64,000 nt of DNA from Macrotis lagotis (taxonomy: Eukaryota; Chordata; Mammalia; Peramelemorphia; Peramelidae), in the NCBI RefSeq assembly GCF_037893015.1, contig NC_133661.1, positions 187,696,809 to 187,760,808 of the forward strand, in the 5' to 3' direction. This document shows positions 33,076 through 45,526 of this stretch, piece after piece. The notes under the pieces were generated by a model. It searched no databases and was not told where the DNA came from. It saw only the letters and a list, made by a program, of their open reading frames with translations. Position numbers and translations under genes: made by a program. Positions within the stretch are counted from its first letter, which is position 1. Each line of letters begins with the position of its first letter.

Positions 33076-34443
33076 TAAGCATAACTTGTATATTATACAT
33101 CTATGAATTGCACCTAGATGGTAAATTTAAATATGATGAAAACATAACTCAATCAATAGGTATTTTTAAGCACATGTTATATAACAGGACATTCAATAAG
33201 CACAGGAGATAGAAATACAAAAATGAGACAATCTTTAGCCTCAAAGAATGTAATAAAATCTAACAAAATGTGGTGTATATTTCCATTGTCAAGAGAAGAT
33301 GATTTTTTCTATTAAACATATTGTATGAGTAATTAAGGAAATAATAGATAAGCTTGATTCTGTTATATCAAAAATCAAGAAAATAAAATCTATAAAATTA
33401 AAATACCATATTTAGGAAACATTTTTGGCTAATTTACTGATAAGACATTGACATTTAAAACAGAAACATTATAAATTTATCAATGTAAGCTATGCCCTTT
33501 CATGCATAAATTATCAAAGAATATAAATAACTTCCAGAAATGGAAACACAATAAATTTTTGATAAACTCACTTTTATTTAAAAATGAAAATTATGGAAAT
33601 TAAAATCACATTTGAGGTACAAATTTGCACATCAAATTTCCAAATATTATTACAATCAACAAAATTTAATGCTGGTGAGGTTGCATAGAAATAGATACAC
33701 CAATTGCAAATGTGTGAAATTATGGGGACAGAGCCAAGATAGCAGAGAGAATCTAGGAGCTTCCTCAAGTTCTCCCAGTTTTTCCTCAGAAACAACATTA
33801 ATCAAGCCTCTATATGTACTCTGGAATGACAGCATGCACATAAGAACAGAGTGGAGCATCTTCCAGCAAGGTCCGTTTCCTATGGAGCAGGAGTGTGCTC
33901 AGGTTAGGGAACTATAAGGAGTATATGGTCTGGGCATAGAAAGGACCAGCCAGAGGTACTTAGTCAAAGGAGAGATATGGAGTGGAGGTCCCTGGAGCTC
34001 CAGGCTCAGCAGGTCAATGGCACAGCAGACCAGCTGGCAGGTTTCTAATAAGGGTCCCCTGTTCAGTCAGTGTTAAAGTTGATAGAGTTCCCAACCTGGA
34101 AAGTCCAGCCTAATGAGCAAACTTGCTCGAATTCTTGATGCAGTCTAGTGAGCAGCACTCTAGAGTTCTCAACAAGAAAGTCTTTGAACTAGCTTTTCCC
34201 CCCGAACACAAGAAGTTTGGGACAGTGTCCAAACAAAACTCAGAATCAGTAAGAAAAGTCAGAGAAAAAGCAAGACTTTAGAAAGTTACCTTGGAGATAA
34301 GGATGGCATACAAAATACCGTCTCAGAAGAGGTTGGCAGAAAAAGTATTACATGTGAAGCTGCAGGGGAAACTATGAATTGGTGTCTAGCCCAAAAAAAG
34401 ATTTCTCGAAAGATCTAAAAAAGTATTTTAAAAATCCAAAAAG

Positions 34444-34585
34444 GGGCAGCTAGATGGCTCAGTCCTCAGAAAACCAGCCCTGAAGTTAGGAGTACCTTAG
34501 TTCAAATCCAGTCTCAGTCATTTAATAATTGCCTAGCTATGTGAACATGGGCAAGTAACTTAACCCCAATGCCTTAATTAAATTA
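34444..34585 (+). repeat. WSINE-type SINE, copy B only
   Basis: GGGGCAGCTAGATGGCTCAG head, AGTTCAAATCCAGTCTCAGT, then an A/T-rich tail. Flanked by AAAAATC(C/A)AA. Copy A reads through at about 13968-13985 (TTTTAAAAATCAAATAGAAA). Confidence 0.92.
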
Positions 34586-35148
34586 AAAAAATCAAATAGA
34601 AAATTTTGGAAAAGAAATACAGGAGAAATTCACAATTTTGCAAAAGGAAGCACAAAAATTGACTGAATAAAATATATCTTTTAAAAATACAAGTGAGCAG
34701 TTGCAAAAAAGAAAATAATTCCTTCAAAAAGACAGTTGGTCAAATGGAAAAAAGATAGTATCTTCTTTAAAAACAAAATTGACCAAATGGAAAAGGAGAT
34801 GCAAAACCTAACTGAAGAAGAAAATTCCTTAAAGAATAGACTGGGGCAAGTAGAAGCTAATGACTCTACGAGACATCAAAAATCAGTTAAATAAAATGAA
34901 AAAAATGATAATAAAATAGATGAAAGTGTAAAATACCTCACTATAAAAACAACTGACCTGGAAAACAGATCTAGGAGAGATAATTTAAGAATTATTGGAC
35001 TGTATGAAAGCCATGATCAAAAAAAAGAAGTCTGAACATCTTTCAAGAAATCAGCAAGGAAAACTTCCTTGATATCTTACAACCAGTGGGGAAAATAGTC
35101 ATTGAAATAATTGATCCATAACTTCCTTCAATGATCAGATCACTCTGG

Positions 35149-35288
35149 GGGTGGCTAGGTGGCACAGTGGATGGAGAACCGGCCCTGGAGTCAGGAGTAT
35201 GTGAGTTCAAATCCGGCCTCAGACACTTAATAATTACCTAGCTGTGTGGCCTTGGGCAAGCCACTTAACCCCATTGCCTTGCAAAACA
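35149..35288 (+). repeat. Young WSINE-type SINE with 20-bp target-site duplication
   Basis: Almost consensus in sequence. The flanks 35130-35149 and 35289-35308 share a 20-bp target site with one mismatch (core GATCACTCTGGG / AATCACTCTGGG). Copy A has the empty site at about 15330-15350. Among the youngest insertions of the window. Confidence 0.96.
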
Positions 35289-35324
35289 AATGATCAAATC
35301 ACTCTGGGTGTCATTGATTGACCC

Positions 35325-35720
35325 AGGCCAAACCTCACTTGTTCATTGTTAGGGTTCTGATGGCTCAGTGTGAGTATGAATAGCAATGGTTTCTATTTTG
35401 GCCAGAAACCCTGAGGATCTTCCCCTCTTAGACGGATTTTTTTTCCCACTAGGTAAAATAGCTCATTCATTATCTCATTTCTTAATTACTGAATGAGTAT
35501 TTACTCAGTCAAACTGAGACCTGAAAAAGAACTTAGCTTAAAAAAGGTTAAAGTCTCTAACAGTATCAGTGGGCATCTCTACCTGTTCTGATATATATCC
35601 TGCCACAGGACCCAGATGACTTTGGAAGAGAAAAAGAAAGTGAGGCTAGTGACTTTGCACAGACCTCCCTCACATAAATCCAATTCATTGCTAGTCAAGG
35701 AATGGCAGAGGGAATGGTTA
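35325..35720 (+). repeat. RTE-type 3' end fragment (copy B)
   Basis: Counterpart of 15386-15805: CACTTGTTCATTGTTAGGGT, GGCCAGAAACCCTGAGGATC and GAAAGTGAGGCTAGTGACTT. Confidence 0.72.
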
Positions 35721-35791
35721 GAATGTATGAAAATAGGTGCATTTAATTAGGGAATGATTAGGAGCAAGAGAAGGCAATTTAAAATTCTAGT

Positions 35792-36772
35792 TCACTTATT
35801 TGGAAGAATTCTCATACTCATCTGTACTTTTCTTAGGGCAGTCTTCATCTCTTTGTTTCTAAGACTGTAGATCAGGGGATTCACAAGAGGGGTAAACATT
35901 GAATAAAACAAGGTGATAATCTTTTGTGTTGTAGTTATATGTCCTGATGTTGGAGTCATATACATGACCAAGACAGTTCCAAAGAACAGAGTGACAACAG
36001 TCAAGTGTGATCCACAAGTGGAGAAAGCCTTCTTCCTGCCAGCTGCTGAAGGGATTCGTAATACAGCTCTAAACACCAGAGTATAGGACCCAAGGATGAA
36101 AGGGAATGTGAGGAAGATGGCAAGAGAGGGTATAATAGAAAAAGAAAGCTCAATTCCTAGGTCATGGATGCATGCCAAAGCTAACAGGGGGCCTGGATCA
36201 CAGATAAAGTGATCAATGACATTTGGACCACAGAAGGGCAATTGAGACATAAAATAGATAGGGATAGGAAAGCAAAGAAAGCCAGTCAACCAACAGAATA
36301 GCACTAGCTTGATACAGAAATTTCCAGTCATGATTGTGGGGTAATGCAGAGGTTGACAAATAGCCAGGTACCTATCAAAAGCCATGAGAGATAGGAAGAA
36401 AGGCTCAGTGATACCTGTGGAAAAGAAAAAGTAGAACTGGAGGAAGCAGGCAGTGAAGGAGATGGTCTTGGTCTCAGAGAGGAAATTGGCCAACATGTTA
36501 GGAACTGTGGTGGTAACATAACAGATCTCCAAGAAGGAAAAGTGGGCTAGTAGAATGTACATGGGTGTGTGGAGGTGCTGATCCAGCCTTACTGCCCAGA
36601 TGATGGATCCATTCCCCATCAGGGTCAAGACATAGGTCAGAGTGAACACCCCAAATAGCAGGATCTGCATTTCTCTGGGGCAGGGAAAGCTCAGAAGGAT
36701 GAATTCAGTCACTCTGTTTCCTCCAGATATGTTCAAGGCTACTAAACCTGTGGAGAGGACAAAAGTGAGCAT
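35792..36772 (-). CDS. OR11G2-like: Odorant receptor, family 11, copy B, intact
   Basis: Full-length 326-residue seven-transmembrane odorant receptor, paralogue of the gene at 15883-16863, with 315 of 326 residues the same. Hallmarks at the same positions: NIS glycosylation site at Asn14, GN at 53-54, Cys109, MAFDRYLAIC at 130-139, loop cysteines 181, 191 and 201, KAFSTCGSH at 248-256 and NPLIYS at 298-303. It keeps the family-typical Asp187, Pro193 and Val269 that the copy A gene has changed, so it is the more conserved of the pair. Residue 15 is Ile, so translation must start at the upstream ATG (36772). The exon and about 115 bp upstream are nearly identical to copy A while farther flanks are not, as expected after gene conversion. 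Open and likely functional. Orthology to a named human gene is inferred from memory. Confidence 0.96.
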   Translation of the reverse strand: MLTFVLSTGLVALNISGGNRVTEFILLSFPCPREMQILLFGVFTLTYVLTLMGNGSIIWAVRLDQHLHTPMYILLAHFSFLEICYVTTTVPNMLANFLSETKTISFTACFLQFYFFFSTGITEPFFLSLMAFDRYLAICQPLHYPTIMTGNFCIKLVLFCWLTGFLCFPIPIYFMSQLPFCGPNVIDHFICDPGPLLALACIHDLGIELSFSIIPSLAIFLTFPFILGSYTLVFRAVLRIPSAAGRKKAFSTCGSHLTVVTLFFGTVLVMYMTPTSGHITTTQKIITLFYSMFTPLVNPLIYSLRNKEMKTALRKVQMSMRILPNK

Positions 36773-39700
36773 GATAGATTGCCTTATTTCTTATTTCTCA
36801 TTCTTCTACAAAGTATGGAATCTCTAATGCTACTCCTTATTCTAAAACTCTGCTTCTCTGTTTTGTGTAGACCAACTTAGACCTGTTTGCAATAGTTCTC
36901 CTGATTCTAAATTTTAATCACTTGAAGTGAAATGCCCAGATTTCTGCAATCTTGCTCTAGGGTCTACCCTATCATAATCATCAACAGCAAGCATTTATTA
37001 GGTGCTTATTTTGTGTCAAACACTATGTTGAGCACCTGGTATAACAAAAGATGGTAAAAATAGTTTCTGTCATCAAGGATTTCACATTGTATTGGGGAAA
37101 ACACTTCAGTCAAAGTAAATCACTCACTATTTTTAGATAATTACTGTACTGTAGCATTTATATGCCTTTGCTCATATCTTTCCCTATCTAATAGGAATAA
37201 TAATAATCTCATCTCCTATTTCATCATCCTATTTGACATTCCATTCTTTTCACAAAGTCTTCCTTCTATCACACCATAAGCAAATTATTTAACTTTTCTA
37301 AACCTTACTTGTAAAATAAGTATAAGAAGTCTGTAGTTTATGGCTCACTGGTTTGTTGTCAGAATCAAATTGGATTTTATTTTTTTATATGTGTACATAT
37401 AATTTTGAAAACATTTATATGCTTTAAAATGTGATTTTATTGTTAATCAGTTAGTAAAGAAGGAATCATTTAATCTCTCAACTTTAATACCCTCCTCTAG
37501 TAAATCAGATAATTCATCCTCTTTGTTAGCTTCCCATTGAATATAATTGAGTACAGAGAATGTCTTACTTTTCTATTAGTATCCCCAGCTTCTATACAGT
37601 ATTTTACTTATAGTTATCATTTAATAAATGCTTCATTCATTTGTTGACTGTATTTCATAAGATTCCTGAGTGACTCAGGTAAGGAAACATATTTTCATGT
37701 GTATACCATAACATTCTGTATGAATGTCAGCTTATTATATTCTTAATGAAAATGAAGTTTAAGAATTATTGAAGATGTAATATATATGAAGATTTTCAAG
37801 GAGATACAAGACAAACTAAGACATAATCTCCACTCACAACCTTGATGCCACCACAGTATCATTTATGTTATGGCATAAATACCTGAAAACTTAAATAACA
37901 GTAGCAGTATAAAACATTTCTAACTTAGCAGCAGCTAATAGGCCATGCATTTTCTTAGACATTAAATTTTTTCAATGCATATAATACTGGATGTACAATC
38001 AACAACATCCAAGTTCAAATCCTGTCTCAGACACTTAATAATCCATCACATAACCTTTCACAGCTACAGTTCCCTCATTTGAAAAATGGAAAAACAGCAC
38101 TAAGTTTACAAAGTTGTCATTAAGATCTAATGATTTATTGTGCAGAACACTAAGCAAACTTTAACATTCTATATGAAGGCAATGATGATAATGATGAAGG
38201 TTACTTAGGACTAAACTTACATTTCCACTTAGTCTGTGTTAGAGATATGAACCTTCTCTCATCTAAGTTCATAAAGCCTATTATGATACTTAGGACATTA
38301 TAGTAATACATCATTAAAGTCTTTAATTAGGAAATAAATGCAGTTTCAAGTAGTGATGCTAAGAAACTCTGCTAAAGTTTGTGTGTTTTATTTATTTTCC
38401 TTAGAAATGAACCTTGTACATAGTCTGACAGATATTCATCCAATTTTGCTTCTGAGAAATTGAGACTCAGAGAAGTAAAATAACTTGGTCAAGATCATAT
38501 AATTAGGGAACTATCAGATTTGGAATTTCAACTCACATATCCTGACTTCAAGGTCAGTGTTTTTTTTCTATACCAGAAGGCAATGTGACAATTCTCTCGT
38601 ATTACATCAAATTATTATCACTAAAGAATGATGCCAGTGTATACAGTGGTCTCCAGGAAATTTCATATTCTAGTATCTGATTCAGGATAATCTTGGTAAG
38701 GAAAGATTTTAAATGGCTTTCGAGGTTTACCACTGACTAGGCTTTCCTTTTAGTCTCTGGACAATGTTGTTCCAGATAATAATCAGAACAGGTAGGCTGT
38801 AAATTTTTTTAACTCAGAATTCTAAGTAAATGGAACCTAGGACACTATGGGATTAAAATAAGCATGAGACATAAAACAAAGCAAAAAAAGGGAAATGGTC
38901 TTTGGAAAAGCATGAATGAAATAAATTCCTATTAGAGATTAATTTACAAGAACAGTTTTCAGTATTACTTACCAATTGCTGATCTTTGAAGATCTGGATG
39001 GCTTCCTCTGATGGAGTGATTTGTCCACTGTTCTAACAAGGAGTCTTGTGATCCATGTAAGTGGTAGGACTTCATTGCCCTGGAATCTCAGATCTTATTA
39101 CTTTTTCTTATAGATACTTTCCAAATTTGTGTTTTCAATAAAGGAAAAAAAAGTAAATATTCTATCTGGGGGAGACTTTAAGATGTTTAGGAGAAACAAG
39201 ATCAATTGAATCAGATTGAATCAGAGCTTTTTATTCAGTTTTTCCTCTCTAATTCCTTTGATCCCTTTTCTTGTCTTTATAAAAAGATGAACCTTTCTAG
39301 GTTCACCAAAGTTTAGATCATTTCCTGTATTTTTTTTATTCAAAGCAATATGGTGAAGTGGCAGAGATAGAAGTAAGAGACAAGCCTTAAACTCCATTTA
39401 TGGTCTTCTGTGTCTTATCTCTCTTTTCTTCAATCCAGGCAGGAAAGACAACTTTGTATATGTCCTAGGGTACACATTGATTTACAAATAGAACCTAAGA
39501 GCATATATTCTAGGTAACCTGCAGTTAGTGAGAGGAATGGTAAGCAATTCAGTGATTGTCTCAAGGGTCACTGAACTGTGTGCCATACGGTGAAGACTTA
39601 TTATGGAAGTTGTCAGAGAAGGGCAGAATAGCCTTGGGAAAGGTTGAAATTCTCTCACAAGGTCTACAAGTTTGACTGCATTAATTATGTTTCAACTTTT

Positions 39701-40531
39701 TCTTTCTCTTGGGAACTTATTAATTTTAGGGAGTCAAATACCCTGATTTCCTTATAATTCTTGGAACTGGATATGTTTAGACTTAGTTGAAAATGCTTTT
39801 TAGTGTTCTTAGAATAAGTAAATGGTTTGCCTTGGTAATCTGAGGAGAAGCCTCAATCTTTTCTTTCCCTTTTTTCTCTCTCATACCATCTTCTTATCTG
39901 CACTCTAGACCTGTAGTTTTGGATCCTCCATTGTGTCTCCATGTTAAGGTTCTAGAAAGTGAGAATCAATGTGTAACAGAAACAACAGAACAGTTCTTTT
40001 TTATTATTTTAAAATTTTATACTTAAATATGAAATTAGGAAAGAAAAGGATAACATTGGAATGTGTACAACAAATTGTAGGATTCAATATAAAATGATAA
40101 ATTTCTTTTTCAGGAAAGCCTGTATAATAAATACCACTTAAATTTTTCAAAGCTGTCCAGTTTTTCTTCGCTTCCTTGTATGTTTTCTTTAATTTTCTGC
40201 TTTTCACCATTTACTTTATGTTTTTCCTGTTCTCCTTCTGCCAAAGAAGACTATGATTAAGTGTGTCTATATATAGACATACTTATACTCATCGTTGTTA
40301 ACAGAGATGTATAGAAATTTCTAATTATGCATATATGTATATATATATAAAGCAAATATATACTCAAACACAAATGTAAGACTATGTCATGTTTGTGTGT
40401 GTGTCATCTGTTTCTTTGAAAGTAGACAGTGTCCTCCATAAGTCCCAATCTTTCCATGCTTTCCTAAATCAATGACCTCATCATTTCATACAACAAATCA
40501 ATATCCCAGTTTGATCATATTCTTGTAGATT
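36773..40531. other. Copy B 5' flank of the OR, old SINEs only
   Basis: Collinear with 16864-21020 of copy A but without its two later SINEs. Holds an L2-type end (about 37530-37640) and CORE-SINE remnants at about 37985-38190 and 38430-38570. No gene recognised. Similarity to copy A ends at about 40531 (ATTCTTGTAGATTGTT against ATTCTGAGAAATTGTT). Confidence 0.6.
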
Positions 40532-40577
40532 GTTTTTTTGGTAAGGCAATCCAGTGTGCCACCTAGCTGCTCCCCCC
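40532..40577 (-). repeat. Internally deleted SINE remnant
   Basis: GGTAAGGCAAT joins directly to CCAGTGTGCCACCTAGCTGC: both ends of a WSINE-type SINE with about 90 bp of the middle missing. Sits between the end of copy B and the L1. Confidence 0.82.
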
Positions 40578-41030
40578 AAGGCAAACATTTTTTTAAAAAA
40601 GATTTTATTTATTTTGAGTTTTACAATTTTCCCCCAATCTTACTCCCTCCCCCACCCCCAACAGAAGGCAATTTTCAAGATCCAAATTGAATGTGATGAG
40701 AGAGAAATCATATCCTTAAGGAAGAAGCATAAGGTATAAGAGATAGAAAGGTCAGACAATAAGATATCAGTTTTTTCCAAATTAAAGTTAATAAATGAAT
40801 AAAATTGGTCTTTTTTTAAACTTCACAATGCTTTCTCTGGATACAGATGGTATTCTCCATTGCAGACAGCTTCAAATTGTCCTTGATTGTTGCACTGATG
40901 GAATGAGCAAGTCCATCAAGGTTGGTCATTGCCCCCATGTTGTTGTTAGGGTGTACAGTGTTTTTGTGGTTCTGCTCATCTCACTCAGCATCAGTTCTTG
41001 CAAATCCCTCCAGGCTTCTCTGAATTCCCA

Positions 41031-44000
41031 TCACTCCTGGTTTCTCATAGAACAATAGTGTTGAATGACATACATATACAAGTTTGCTAAGCCATTCCCA
41101 ATTGAAGGACATTTATTTGATTTCCAATTCTTTGCCGCCACAAACAGGGCTGCTATGAATATTTTTGTACAAGTGATGTTTTTAACCTTTTTCATCATCT
41201 CTTCAGGGTATAGACCTAGTATTGCTGGATCAAAGGGCATACATATTTTTGTTGCCTTCTGGGCATGATTCCAAATTTCTATCCATAAAGGTTGGATGAG
41301 TTCACAGCTCCACCAACAGTGTAATAGTGTCCCAGATTTCCCACAACCTTTCCAACAATGATCATTGTCCTTTCTGGTCATATTGGTCAATCTAAGAGGT
41401 GTGAGGTGGTACCTCGGAGAAGCTTTAATTTGCATTTCTCTAATAAGTAGCGATTTAGAGCAAATTTTCATATGACTATGGACTGCTTTTATCTCCTCAT
41501 CTGTAAATTGACTTAGCATATCCTTTGACCATTTGTCAATTGGGGAACGGCTTTTTTTCTTTAAATTTGACTCAGTTCTCTTTATATTTTAGAGAATGAG
41601 TCCTTTGTCAGAAACACTAGTTGTAAAGATTGTTTCCCAGTTTACTACATTTCTTTTGATCTTAGTTCCAGTGATTTTGTCTGTGCAATAACTTTTTAAT
41701 TTAATGTAATTGAAATCATCTAGTTTGTTTTTAGTGATGTTCTCTATCTCTTCCTTAGTCATAAACTGCTTCCCTTTCCATAGATCTGACAGGTAAACTA
41801 GTCCTTGATCTTCTAATTTGCTTATAGTATTGGTTTTTATGTCTAAATCCTGTATCCATTTGTATCTTATATTGATATAGGGTGTGAGGTGTTGGTCTTA
41901 TCTAAGTTCTTCCATACTAACTTTCAATTTTCCCAGGAGTTTTTATCTAGGAGAGAGATTTTATCCCAATAGTTGGACTCTTTGGGTTTATCAAACAGCA
42001 GGTTAATATAATCATTTCCTGCTACTGCACCTAGTCTATTCCACTGGTCCACCACTCTATTTCTTAGCCAATACCAGACAGTGTTGATGACTGATGCTTT
42101 ATAGTATAATTTTAGATCTGGTAGGGCTAATCCTACTTCTTTTGCACTTTTTTTTCATTGAATTCATGGAAATTCTTGACTTTTTATTTCTCCTTATGAA
42201 TTTATTTACCACATTTTCTAACTCCTTAAAGTAATTTTTTGGAATTTTGATTGGTAGGGCACTAAACAGGTACTTTAGTTTTGGTAGAATAGTCATTTTT
42301 ATTATATTAGCTCTAGCTATTCATGAGTAGTAGTACCCAGTTATTTAAATCTGATTTAATTTGTATGAGAAGTGTTTTGTAATTGTTTTCAAAAAGTTTC
42401 TGAGTCTGCCTTGGCCAATAAACTCCCAGGAATTTTATATTATCTGAGGTTACTTTGAATGGAATTTTTCTTTCTGGCTCTTACTGCAGTATCTTGCTAG
42501 TCATATATAGAAAAGTTGAGGATTTATGAGGGTTTATTTTATATCCTGCAACTTTGCTAAAATTGCTGATTGTTTCCAGTAGTTTTTTGGATGATTTCTT
42601 GGGATTCTGTAGGTATCCCATCATGTTATGTGCAAAGAGTGAGAGTTTTGTTTCTTCTTTCCCAATTCTAATTCCTTCAATTTCTTTTTCTTCTCTAACT
42701 GCTGAAGCTAACATTTCTAATATGATATTGAATAGTAGTGGTGATAATGGGCATCCTTGTTTCACCCCTGATCTTATTGGGAATGCCTCTAGCCTCTTCC
42801 CATTGAATATAATGCTTGTTGATCATTTCAGATAGATACTGCTTATTATTCTAATGAACAGTCCATTTATTCCTACAGTCTCTAGTGTTTTTAGCAGGAA
42901 TGGGTGCTGTATTTTGTCAAAAGCTTTTTCAGCATCTATTGATATGATCATATAATTTTTGATAAGTTTGTTGTTGTTTTAATTGATTATACTAACAATT
43001 TTCCTAATATTGAACCAACCTTGCATTCCTGGGATGAATTCTACTTGATCATATTGTATTATCCTAGTGATAACTTCTAATCGTTTTGCTAAGATTTTAT
43101 TTAAGATTTTTGCATCTATGTTCATCAGGGAGACAGGTCTATAATTTTCTTTCTCTGTTTTAACTCTTCCTGGTTTAGGTATCAGTACCATTATTGGTTT
43201 CATAGAGTTTGGCAGAGTTCTGTTTTTCCCTATTTTAAAAAGAGTTTATATAGAATTGGAATGAATTGTTCCTTAAATGTTTGGTAGAATTCACTTGTGA
43301 ATCCATCAGGCCCTGGAGATTTTTTCGTAGGGAGTTCAGTGATGGCTTGTTGCATTTCTTTTTATGAGATAGGGTTGTTTAGGTATTTAATCTTTTCATT
43401 TTACCTGGGCAACTTATATTTTTGTAAATATTCATCCATTTCACTTAGATTGTTGAATTTATTGGCATAGAGTTGGTCAAAATAATTCCAAATTATTACT
43501 TTAATTTCCTCCTTATTGGTGGTGAGTTCACCTTTTTCATTTATGATACTAGCAATTTGGTTTTCTTCTTTCTTTTTTTTTTAAATCAAATTGGTCAGAG
43601 GTTTATCAATTTTTTTGTTTTTTTCACAAAACCAACTTTAAGTTTTATTTATTAATTCAATATTTTTTTGCTTTCGATTTTATTAATTTCTCCTTTAACT
43701 TTTAGAATTTCTAATTTGGTATTTAATTGGTGATTTTTAATTTGTTCTTTCTCTAGTTGTTTAGTTGCATAATTAGTTTATGGATTTCCTCTTTCTCTAA
43801 TTTATTCATGTAAGCATTTAAAGACATCATATATCCCCTGACAACTGCTTTGAGTGAATCCCATAGGTTCTGCTATGTTGTTTCATTATTGTCATTATCT
43901 AGGATAAACTAATTAATTCTTTCTACAATTTGTTGTTTGATCCATTCATTCTTTAAAATGAGGTTATTCAATTTCCAGTTAGTTCTGGGTCTATATCTCC

Positions 44001-44380
44001 CTGGCTTAATATTTCATATGACTTTTATTGCATTGTGATCTGAGAAAGATATATTCACTATTTCTGCCTTTCTGCAGTTGATCATTAGTCTTTTATGCCC
44101 TAGTACATGGTCAATTTTTATATCAGTGCCATGTTCTTCAGAGGAAAAGGTTTATTACTTTCTGTCCCCATTCAATTTCCTCTATAAGTCTATCATATCT
44201 AGTTTTTCCAACAATCTATTTACCTCCTTAACTTCTTTCTTGTTTATTTTATGATTCGATTTATCTAGATCTGAGAGTAGGGGGTTGAGGTCTCCCACTA
44301 GTAGAGTTTTGCTGTCTATGTTATGTCTTCCTGTAGTTCTTTCAGCTTCTTCTCTAAGAATTTGGATTCTATCTCATTAG

Positions 44381-44426
<46 letters not shown>

Positions 44427-44760
44427 CCATTATTGAAATCACTTTATTGTCTATGGTATCTTTTAGGAGGATATAGTTTCCTTCCTTATGTCTTTTAACG
44501 CTATTTTTGCAGCTGCTTTGTTTGTGATGAAGATTGCTACCCCTGCTTTTTTCACTTCAGCTGAAGCAAAATATATTTTGCTCCAACCTTTTACCTTTAC
44601 TCTATATGTATCTCTCTTCTTCAAATAAATTTCATGTATGCAGTATATTGTAGAATTCTGGTTTTTAATCCACTCTGCTATTCACTTATGTTTTAAGGGA
44701 GAGTTCATCGCATTCACATTCAAAGTTATAATTACTGACTCTTGATTGCCCTCTATGCTA
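41031..44760 (-). pseudogene. L1 ORF2 (endonuclease-reverse transcriptase), broken
   Basis: Pieces in order: endonuclease region (about 44760-44400: VNAMNSPLKHK, IYCIHEIYLKKRDTYRVKVK); RT region (43203-42979: [32 protein letters not shown]); RT core (42765-42481: [20 protein letters not shown]); and C-terminal part (41519-41031: LLIREMQIKASPRYHLTPLR, GCGKSGTLLHCWWSCELIQP, ending RNQE). The catalytic FADD motif reads FAHN here, so even the longest open piece could not be an active reverse transcriptase. Multiple frameshifts and stops. Confidence 0.9.
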
Positions 44761-45526
44761 TCTTCCTTCTGTTTGTGTTTTCCCATTTTTTTCCCTTTGT
44801 TCATATGCCCCAGTATTTTTTTTTCTGAATACTGCCACCTTCAGTGTGTTTGTCCTCTTAAATTGACCTCTCCCCCTTTTTTCCCCTTTTCCTTTTCCCC
44901 TTCTTCCATTACTTCTGGAAGTTCCCCTTTTCCTCCCCTTCCCTTTCTCTGTCCCCCTCCCCTTTTCCCCCTTTTAATACTTGAAAGGTTAGATGTTTTT
45001 TAAGCTAACTGAGTATGAATGTAAATTAAGTTTAAGCCAAGTTTGATGAGAAGAAGATCCTGGTGTTTCTCATATCCTCCCTTCTTCCCCTCTATTACCA
45101 TAGGTCTTTTGTACCTCTCAGTGTAAGGATATTCAACCCATTCAATCCCTTCCATCTTCCCATCTCCTTTTTGTCCTCCTTTTTAAGGAGGAGGTATTTT
45201 TAAATCATTCTATCTGACTCATAGAAAATTCTGAGCATACATCACTTCTAGCTAAGTACATTCTATCTAATAGAGTTAGAATTCTTGAGAGTTATTAGAG
45301 TCTTTCTCCCAAGTAAGGTTATAGCCAGTTTCATACCATTGGATAGAAGCCTCATGGATAAGTCATAAGTGTCCATCACCTCTGGCTAGGTATATTCTCT
45401 CTGTTAGAGTTACAGTTCTCGAGTTATGAGAATCTTTTTTCCCAAGCTGGGATATAGCCAGTTTCAACTTATTGGATGGCAGTATTTTTTTTCTTTACCC
45501 CCTTTTTCTTTTTTCTTTTTACCTTT
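44761..45526 (-). repeat. Long L1 inter-ORF spacer with internal direct repeat
   Basis: About 765 bp separate the ORF1 stop (45527-45529) from the start of ORF2 homology. It contains a pyrimidine-rich part (plus strand, 44860-44985) and two imperfect units of about 100 bp (about 45248-45352 and 45383-45482) sharing TAGAGTTA.A.TTCT.GAG, TTATAGCCAGTTTCA-like and ATTGGAT.G.AG. L1 inter-ORF spacers in placental mammals are usually far shorter. Confidence 0.7.

Larger units (their letters stand above)
33719..35324 (+). repeat. L1 5' UTR plus ORF1 remnant (copy B)
   Basis: Starts GGGGACAGAGCCAAGATAGC and parallels 13304-15385 of copy A, with a coiled-coil-like ORF1 region at about 34590-34900 and a further ORF1 piece to about 35110. 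ORF2 is missing. Two younger SINEs interrupt it (34444 and 35149). Decayed. Confidence 0.8.
23808..40531 (+). repeat. Segmental duplication, copy B (about 16.7 kb)
   Basis: Direct-orientation partner of 6014-21020. Carries the OR at 35792-36772. Sequences in B but not in A include the SINE at 24132, the composite SINE at 24981, a DNA transposon with flanks (about 26830-28220), an L1 tail at 28995, a SINE piece at 29624, a 1.8-kb block at 30810-32625, and SINEs at 34444 and 35149. B lacks the counterpart of about 10450-11475. Confidence 0.93.

Noticed and set aside
35149-35288. tRNA gene (A- and B-box-like motifs)
   Set aside because: These boxes belong to the tRNA-derived SINE head; no cloverleaf or 3' acceptor end is formed, and the same holds for the other SINE copies.
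41031-41519. 162-codon open frame as a host gene
   Set aside because: It is the C-terminal part of L1 ORF2.
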